Positions 60,766 to 64,000 of a stretch of DNA of 64,000 nt are shown here, one piece after another (position 1 is the first letter of the stretch; every line of letters begins with the position of its first letter). The position numbers and the translations under genes were made by a program. The stretch lies in the NCBI RefSeq assembly GCF_018687715.1, contig NC_056757.1, positions 28,873,501 through 28,937,500 of the forward strand. Reading direction: 5' to 3'. Source of the stretch: Carya illinoinensis. Lineage: Eukaryota > Streptophyta > Magnoliopsida > Fagales > Juglandaceae. A model generated the notes under the pieces. The model searched no databases and was not told the origin of the DNA. It saw nothing but the letters and a program-made list of their open reading frames with translations.

Positions 60766-61809
60766 GGAATGCTTTTAACACGTTACCACTACGGGCCACC
60801 TGTCCTTAAAAGGTAAATTATTGCTTTTTTTTTTTTAACAAAAATTTTATGTGAGTCATTTTTGTATATTCTTTATACACTCCACTAATATAATTGATTT
60901 TATCATTTTTTTAATATAAAATAGCTTATTTAACTAATTACATCAATAAAGTGCGTAATGAGTATACAAACATGATTATATAGTAGAACTCTTTTTTTAA
61001 TAATGTTGAGTTAATCTCAACACCGGTCGAACTGTTTTTCCCCATCAACAGCCCTCCAATGGGTGACTTCTACTTAGACAACTCACCAACACTACCATGT
61101 GCCCCCACCCCCACGGTATTACACACGATTTCCCTCTCTTCATTCTCTTCCCGTTAACTCAGCCCAAAATCACTTCCATTCTCTCCCCATGGAATCCTCT
61201 TGCCACGACGACCACCCTCATCGCTACGATGAAGGCCCCTCTCTCCATCGTCGCATGAGAGAACTTGAGCCCTCCTTCCTGCCACAATCTTCTCCCTCTT
61301 TGCTGATTCTCGCACGGAAGCCATCCTCTCTGCCATTCTTCTCACTGCCAGCCCTTAATCGTGACCCTCCCAATACCACCGATGAGATTCTCTACCCAGT
61401 GCTGCCATCGACGTCTTTCTGGCATCAACCCAGTGCCACCGAGATTGCAGATTTGAGATGGGTTTTACTATGATTTTGAATGGATTGTGAGTTGATTTTG
61501 GTTTGATTGGTTGTTTTTTTTTTTCTTTTTCTTTTTTTTAAGAGAGGAGATGGAGATGATCGATAGAGATGAGGGAGATTGGCGATAGAGATGGGCGACA
61601 GCAGAGATGATGGGCAGTGGAGATGCTTGGCAACAGCGACAAGAGAAGATAAAAGGACTGACAACTCATGGAATGTTAGGGGTTTGGGGTCATATAAATG
61701 AATAATCTAGTGAGATGCATTCCATTAGATTAATGTGAAATAAGTGATGTGTCAAAATTTAATTAAAGGCTGTTTATGGGTCAAAAGCAGACCAACAGCT
61801 CCAGAGCAA
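60766..61809. other. intergenic; one unassigned GC-rich open frame
   Basis: 61099-61473 on the plus strand is open for 124 codons (Pro/Ser/His-rich, beginning MPPPPRYYTRFPS), but I recognise no domain and no exon signals. It resembles GC-rich leader-like repeat sequence more than a gene. Confidence 0.35.
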
Positions 61810-61992
61810 TTCTAATGCTGAATATAATTATGTGTTGTGTAAATGTGTTGCATTTCTGAAAAATAATAGACTTTAATATTAAAAAATTATTATTTTTTAA
61901 ATGTAAATTCTATATTTATTCATTCTTTTTAAAAAGAGTACTCAGCACTTAGAATACATTCTGTGATCGTAAATATCATTTTTTTTCTTATA
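61810..61992. repeat. MITE-like foldback repeat, copy 1
   Basis: Carries 'ATTAAAAAATTATTATTTTT', 'TCTATATTTATTCATTCTTT' and 'GATCGTAAATATCATTTTT'. The next repeat (62000-62166) has the same elements in the same order. Confidence 0.6.
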
Positions 61993-61999
61993 AAACTAT

Positions 62000-62166
62000 G
62001 AGTAATTTTACATATAGTCGTAAAATGTGCAAGTGACGTGCAGTCGCTTTAAAGAAAAGTGGAGTTCATTATTAAAAAAATAATTTTTTATGTGGATCCC
62101 ATATTTATTCACTTTTTTAGAGTGATTATACAATAATTACACATTTACAATTATAACTATCATTTT
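62000..62166. repeat. MITE-like foldback repeat, copy 2
   Basis: The left end 'GTAATTTTACATATAGTCGT' pairs inversely with the right end 'TTACAATTATAACTATCATT'. The centre is 'ATTAAAAAAATAATTTTTTA' then 'GGATCCCATATTTATTCAC'. Adjacent to copy 1 in the same orientation. Confidence 0.65.
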
Positions 62167-62849
62167 ATATATATAGAATTGGTAAGCATGCTTTTAAAAA
62201 ATGTAAATATGGTGTGTTAATTTTGGTGTGAAAATAACCGGTCCATTACAGCTGTTCCTTTTACTAATAGAAAGAGTTTTTTATTTTTTATTTTTTGGGA
62301 AAACTGATAGAAAGAGTTGATGTGGCATATAATTTTTACGCCTTAACCATTATGAGCTATTACGTGTCAAAACATCCATAGTCAGTCTGTCATGCAAATT
62401 ATGCAATAAATTAGCGCGCAAGCCTTGTAAAAAAAAATTTTTTGCTACGTACGATCGGTAGCTGAGACCTGCTAGAAAAACGGCTGATGCAGCCAATTGA
62501 TTAAAAACAAAATTAAACAGACATGAGCACATGTAGAGACCTACTCGGTTTGCTCTTTGTTTTTGTTCACAAAGTGGGTGCTTAACGACAAATTTCCTCC
62601 CAGATTGCCTTTTATGTAATCTTTGCCTCATTATACTGCGTTCTCTCCTTTCTATTTCTCCATCACTTCTCCTATCCAGGATTTTCTTCTTCTACTTCTT
62701 CTCAGTCTCTTATTTTAATTTTTCTTTCATTTTCATTTGTAACTTATTTCTTAGGCGATTTGTCCGTTTTCTACTCTATTCTATTACTCATTCCTCTAGA
62801 AATAAGAAAGAAAACAAAGGGTTATTCAAGTTATTCTGTGGGTAATCAT

Positions 62850-63470
62850 TCTCGAGATGGTTTGAAAGGTCCAAAATCTCAATTTTCGGCCTCAAACTCT
62901 ACATCGTGCTCAGGATTCTCCTGCTATGTTCGGTTGTAGTTTTCCTTATGATCTTTCTCTTTATCTGTTTGAACAAAAAATCTCGGAAGCACAAAATGCA
63001 TGTGAAGCATAGCTCACTGCTAATACCGCTTGTCTCCAAGAAGATAGTGGAGATCAAGGCCTTGGATCGTGACACCAGCGTTGGGAAAGGGGAGGTCAAA
63101 ATTGGAAATGCAAATTTGAAAGAGTCGAAGGTTGAGGTTCTGATTGAATGATAGAAAAGGAACAAAGAGAGTGATGTCTCCAGTGGAAGCCAGAGTGAAG
63201 TGTTGGTGGAGCCTGAGAACATTAGATGGGGCTGCCGGTACAGCTTGAACGAGTTGGAGATAGCAACATGGGGATTTGCGGCGGAGAACGTGATCGAAGA
63301 GGGAGGTTTTGGTATTGTTTACATAGGAGTCTTGCAGGACAGATCGGTGGTGGCCATGAAGAACCTTCTCGAGCTTGCAAATTCAAGGTGCAAGAAGATG
63401 AAGAACAGAGTAGCATAAGAAAGCTTCAATTTTGCATAATAGAAAGAGGAAAGGGACAAGTCTAGGCCAA
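62850..63470 (+). pseudogene. receptor-like kinase 5' fragment, decayed
   Basis: Reads like the N-terminal third of the plant RLK group around Arabidopsis At1g01540/At5g18500 (from memory). It has 'KISIFGLKLYIVL', a membrane segment ('LLLCSVVVFLMIFLFICL', about 62918-62970), a basic stretch, then 'RYSLNELEIATWGFAAENVI', the P-loop 'EEGGFGIVYIGVL' (first Gly changed to Glu) and 'VVAMKNLL' with the ATP-binding Lys kept. Two adjacent stops, TGA and TAG, lie in frame at 63149-63154. After the Lys region a frameshift moves 'FKVQEDEE' to another frame, and the rest of the kinase domain (catalytic loop, DFG) is absent. No start codon is preserved in frame. Confidence 0.78.
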
Positions 63471-64000
63471 AACATGGATTTTTTTTTCTCTTTTAGTACT
63501 TTGTGGTAAGTTGTTCTAGGAGAGATCATTTGAAAACGATTTTTGTGTTGAATTGTTATGTAATAATAGATATTTCAAACATGCAAAATGAAAAAATAAT
63601 AGCAAAATTAATGAAACAATAGAGATTTTTTCCTCAAAGATCCTGGTGAGAAGAGTGAGAGAAGAGGGGCTTTCATATGTGATAGAGGAAATGGGAGATA
63701 AGAGTTTTGGGTGAGGAGAGAGTATGGGCAAAGAGAGAACCTGGTTGTGATGGGCAACAGAATTTCATGGGGTTGACAGTGTTTTCCAGTTATGGTGACA
63801 ATGTATATGGTTTGGTGAGGCAATAGGCTAGGTTGAAGAAGATGAAGTTTGCTTGTTCTCTTCTAAGATGAGACTCGAGAGCTGAAGAGGAAATGGAGAG
63901 AGGGGAAATAAATGGAAAAAAGTAGAAAATTTGAATTTTTTTTTATCAAAAGGCGTGCCCGGTTGCATGGAGTTTTCCCCAGTCAGTTGCAAAAAGAGTT
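63471..64000. other. no gene seen to window end
   Basis: No kinase catalytic motifs or other recognisable coding sequence follow the receptor-like kinase fragment up to the window edge. Confidence 0.45.

Noticed and set aside
61099..61473. 124-codon Pro/Ser-rich open frame
   Set aside because: No domain, no exon signals and composition like GC-rich repeat leaders; listed only as intergenic content.
1..64000. tRNA, rRNA, CRISPR, operon or bacterial-type features
   Set aside because: None seen; intron structure and plant transposons show eukaryotic nuclear DNA, so such features are not expected.

Overview
This is nuclear DNA of a flowering plant, most likely a woody eudicot. It has spliced genes with GT-AG introns, L1-type plant LINEs with DUF4283 ORF1 proteins, Ty3/gypsy and Ty1/copia elements, hAT, Tourist-like, Mutator-like and CACTA-like elements, and long AT-rich intergenic DNA. 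Several short palindromic repeats near 35.9-38.1 kb, 50.9-51.2 kb and 61.8-62.2 kb resemble repeats I associate from memory with Fagales (walnut/hickory group). That placement is weak.

Two intact host genes were reconstructed exon by exon, both on the minus strand. The first (31966-35190) encodes a 451-residue protein with four ACT domains of the ACR4 type, in eight coding exons. The second (55219-59482) encodes a 271-residue translin-associated factor X (TSNAX) in seven coding exons. In both cases the summed exon lengths are a multiple of three and every junction keeps the reading frame. A decayed receptor-like kinase fragment lies at about 62850-63470. These host loci are not functionally linked to each other.

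The rest is mainly layered transposable elements. 0.4-0.9 kb: LINE scrap. 2.6-12.9 kb: LINE-A (plus strand), split by a 2.9-kb TGTAACAC...GTGTTACA element (probable solo LTR) that is itself split by a 4.2-kb hAT transposon, and split again by a 1.24-kb near-perfect foldback element. 12.9-24.3 kb: LINE-B (minus strand), split by a 5.3-kb gypsy element and a Tourist-like MITE. 24.6-27.5 kb: a second 2.9-kb solo-LTR-like element, inverted relative to the first. 28.9-29.5 kb: small non-autonomous hAT. 38.2-39.6 kb: 5'-truncated LINE-D. 41.7-50.6 kb: a deleted copia element whose 5' LTR holds a full-length LINE-C with a 17-bp target-site duplication. 57.3-57.6 kb: LINE scrap inside a TSNAX intron. 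60.1-60.8 kb: a second Tourist-like MITE.

Many element boundaries are supported by target-site duplications readable in the sequence, so the order of several insertions can be worked out from this window alone. I did not find a clearly new biological system. The most unusual items are the paired 2.9-kb elements, the foldback element with termini repeated inside its arms, the ATGA start-stop overlap between the two LINE-C ORFs, a GC-AG intron and a 4-nt first coding exon in the ACR4 gene, and three G homopolymers of 21-24 bases.
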